Assembly: GCA_905182135.1 (NCBI GenBank)
Contig: CAJJAG010000005.1
Coordinates: 151,740 to 215,739 of the forward strand
Reading direction: 5' to 3'
Origin: an uncultured Acidimicrobiaceae bacterium
GTDB lineage: Bacteria > Actinomycetota > Acidimicrobiia > Acidimicrobiales > UBA10347
Length of the DNA: 64,000 nt
The position numbers and the translations under genes are program-made. A model generated the notes under the pieces. The model did no database searches, was not told the DNA's origin, and worked only from the letters and a program-made list of their open reading frames with translations. Below are positions 63,335 to 64,000 of this stretch, in pieces. Each line of letters starts with the position of its first letter. Position 1 is the stretch's first letter.

Positions 63335-63393
63335 TTCATTGTGACTCCTGAATCACTTAGTAGCTCCGACTGGGCTACGTTTAACCAATCGAT

Positions 63394-63410
63394 GCTCTGT
63401 TATGCAGAGC
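63394..63410 (+). promoter_or_regulatory. Hairpin between livM and substrate-binding protein
   Basis: GCTCTG (63394-63399) pairs with CAGAGC (63405-63410) around a five-base loop, and a second small palindrome TCCCGGTCCGGGA follows at 63422-63434. Such structures between permease and binding-protein genes often stabilise or limit the transcript. This fits the need for more binding protein than permease. Confidence 0.5.
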
Positions 63411-63455
63411 GCGAACAAATATCCCGGTCCGGGACCAATATGGAGGGAACCATAT

Positions 63456-64000
63456 ATGAGTAAGAATCTGACACGCCTATTGGCGATCATTTTTGCAATG
63501 TCGCTTTTAGCGACAGCATGCGGGGGAAGCGATGCTGCTCCTGAAGCAGTGGACAGCGGTTCTGACGCTGCTGACGCTGCTGAAGAAACAGCGGATGAAC
63601 CTGAAGCCGAAGAGGAAGCCGAACCGGAAGAAGAAGTTACCGGTGGCGCTGCCGACGAGGAAGAAACTGGAACAGCAGTTGAAGATGCTGCTGAAGAAGA
63701 AGTCGAAGACGGTGGCGTTGTAACCACTTCCATCGAAGACCTCGAGGCACTGTGGGCTGAACAGCGCGCTGGAATCGTTGCAGACATTAAAGCTGCTGGT
63801 TACGGCGTCGACGGTGACATTCTCACCGGACCCGGTGGTTGGACTGTCGATCTGAGCAATTGCCCAGACGACTGGTCGAACAATACAGGTGTTAAAGATG
63901 GTGTAATCACTCTCGGTCACACCACTGCACAGTCTGGCTCCCTTGCTGCCTATGGCAACATCGGTGTTGGTATGGCTGCTCTCTATGATTATGTGAACGC
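63456..64000 (+). CDS. ABC substrate-binding lipoprotein (LivK-like), partial
   Basis: The gene starts at ATG 63456 with a strong GGAGGG site and continues past the right edge of the window (181 codons visible). A lipoprotein signal with LLATAC (lipid-bearing C22) is followed by a very acidic linker (about residues 27-88, rich in Glu, Asp and Ala). The periplasmic-binding fold of type 1 begins near GVITLGHTTAQSGSLAAYG. It should capture the ligand for the liv importer. The ligand cannot be read. Confidence 0.9.
   Translation, partial: MSKNLTRLLAIIFAMSLLATACGGSDAAPEAVDSGSDAADAAEETADEPEAEEEAEPEEEVTGGAADEEETGTAVEDAAEEEVEDGGVVTTSIEDLEALWAEQRAGIVADIKAAGYGVDGDILTGPGGWTVDLSNCPDDWSNNTGVKDGVITLGHTTAQSGSLAAYGNIGVGMAALYDYVN

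Noticed and set aside
1..64000. CRISPR arrays, tRNA/rRNA genes, prophage or IS elements, attachment sites
   Set aside because: I looked for spaced repeats, tRNA-like T-arm sequences, transposase or integrase motifs and terminal repeats and found none that I could support.

Overview
The window reads as a chromosomal segment of a free-living, aerobic actinobacterium, most likely an uncultured marine or freshwater member of the Acidimicrobiia. This is inference from gene content, not from a marker gene: several acyl-CoA dehydrogenases, LLM-class (possibly F420-linked) oxidoreductases, CoA-transferase and crotonase genes, a Ni-type superoxide dismutase with its maturation protease, a full-length Lhr helicase and an XPB-like helicase, together with moderately high GC and frequent GTG starts. 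There is no rRNA, tRNA, CRISPR array, insertion sequence or prophage gene that I can see.

Layout. 0.1-4.4 kb: phosphotriesterase-family hydrolase, alpha/beta hydrolase + SDR pair, double-hotdog thioesterase. 4.5-8.3 kb: NTF2-like protein, an acyl-CoA-dehydrogenase-like flavoprotein and a coupled AtzG/AtzE/AtzH-type amidase set. 8.3-11.8 kb: methyltransferase and the phenylacetyl-CoA epoxidase genes in the order paaA-D-B-C without paaE. 12.3-22.1 kb: crotonases, class III CoA-transferase, LLM enzyme, SDR, transglutaminase-like and EthD proteins, and a coupled PLP-enzyme / aldonolactone-oxidase-type pair. 22.1-32.1 kb: FKBP, three acyl-CoA dehydrogenases, MFS, TetR, LLM enzyme, flavin reductase, and a gene-poor 1.8 kb patch. 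33.3-35.5 kb: sodN-sodX-FAD monooxygenase. 35.7-41.4 kb: an MFS gene with an in-frame stop, a membrane-anchored propeller protein, a decayed coxG-like gene, an orphan CoxL-like molybdenum hydroxylase and nth. 42.1-48.1 kb: deoD, a gamma-carbonic-anhydrase-like protein, yaaA, a histidine phosphatase, and an AMP-ligase/Gfo-Idh operon. 48.4-57.4 kb: lhr, a CTAG-rich hairpin region with a coiled-coil/winged-helix protein, a lipoprotein cell-wall amidase and an XPB-like helicase. 57.5-64 kb: a two-component system with both genes damaged, then a liv-type ABC importer (G-F-H-M-substrate-binding protein, the last cut by the window edge).

Together the genes describe a heterotroph that imports amino acids or similar small molecules and oxidises acyl-CoA, aromatic-CoA and N-containing compounds with many flavoenzymes. 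A second theme is gene decay. Several loci carry in-frame stops, frameshifts or domain deletions (4.97-5.32, 35.7-36.9, 38.16-38.40, 41.40-41.57, 57.5-59.2 kb), and several short perfect tandem duplications are present. The most interesting items are the damaged two-component system beside tandem dyads upstream of livG, the MFS gene split exactly at its central loop, the coxG remnant beside an orphan CoxL, and the CTAG-rich structured region upstream of a small coiled-coil/winged-helix protein. I did not find a clearly new multi-gene system; the candidates are given with their limits.
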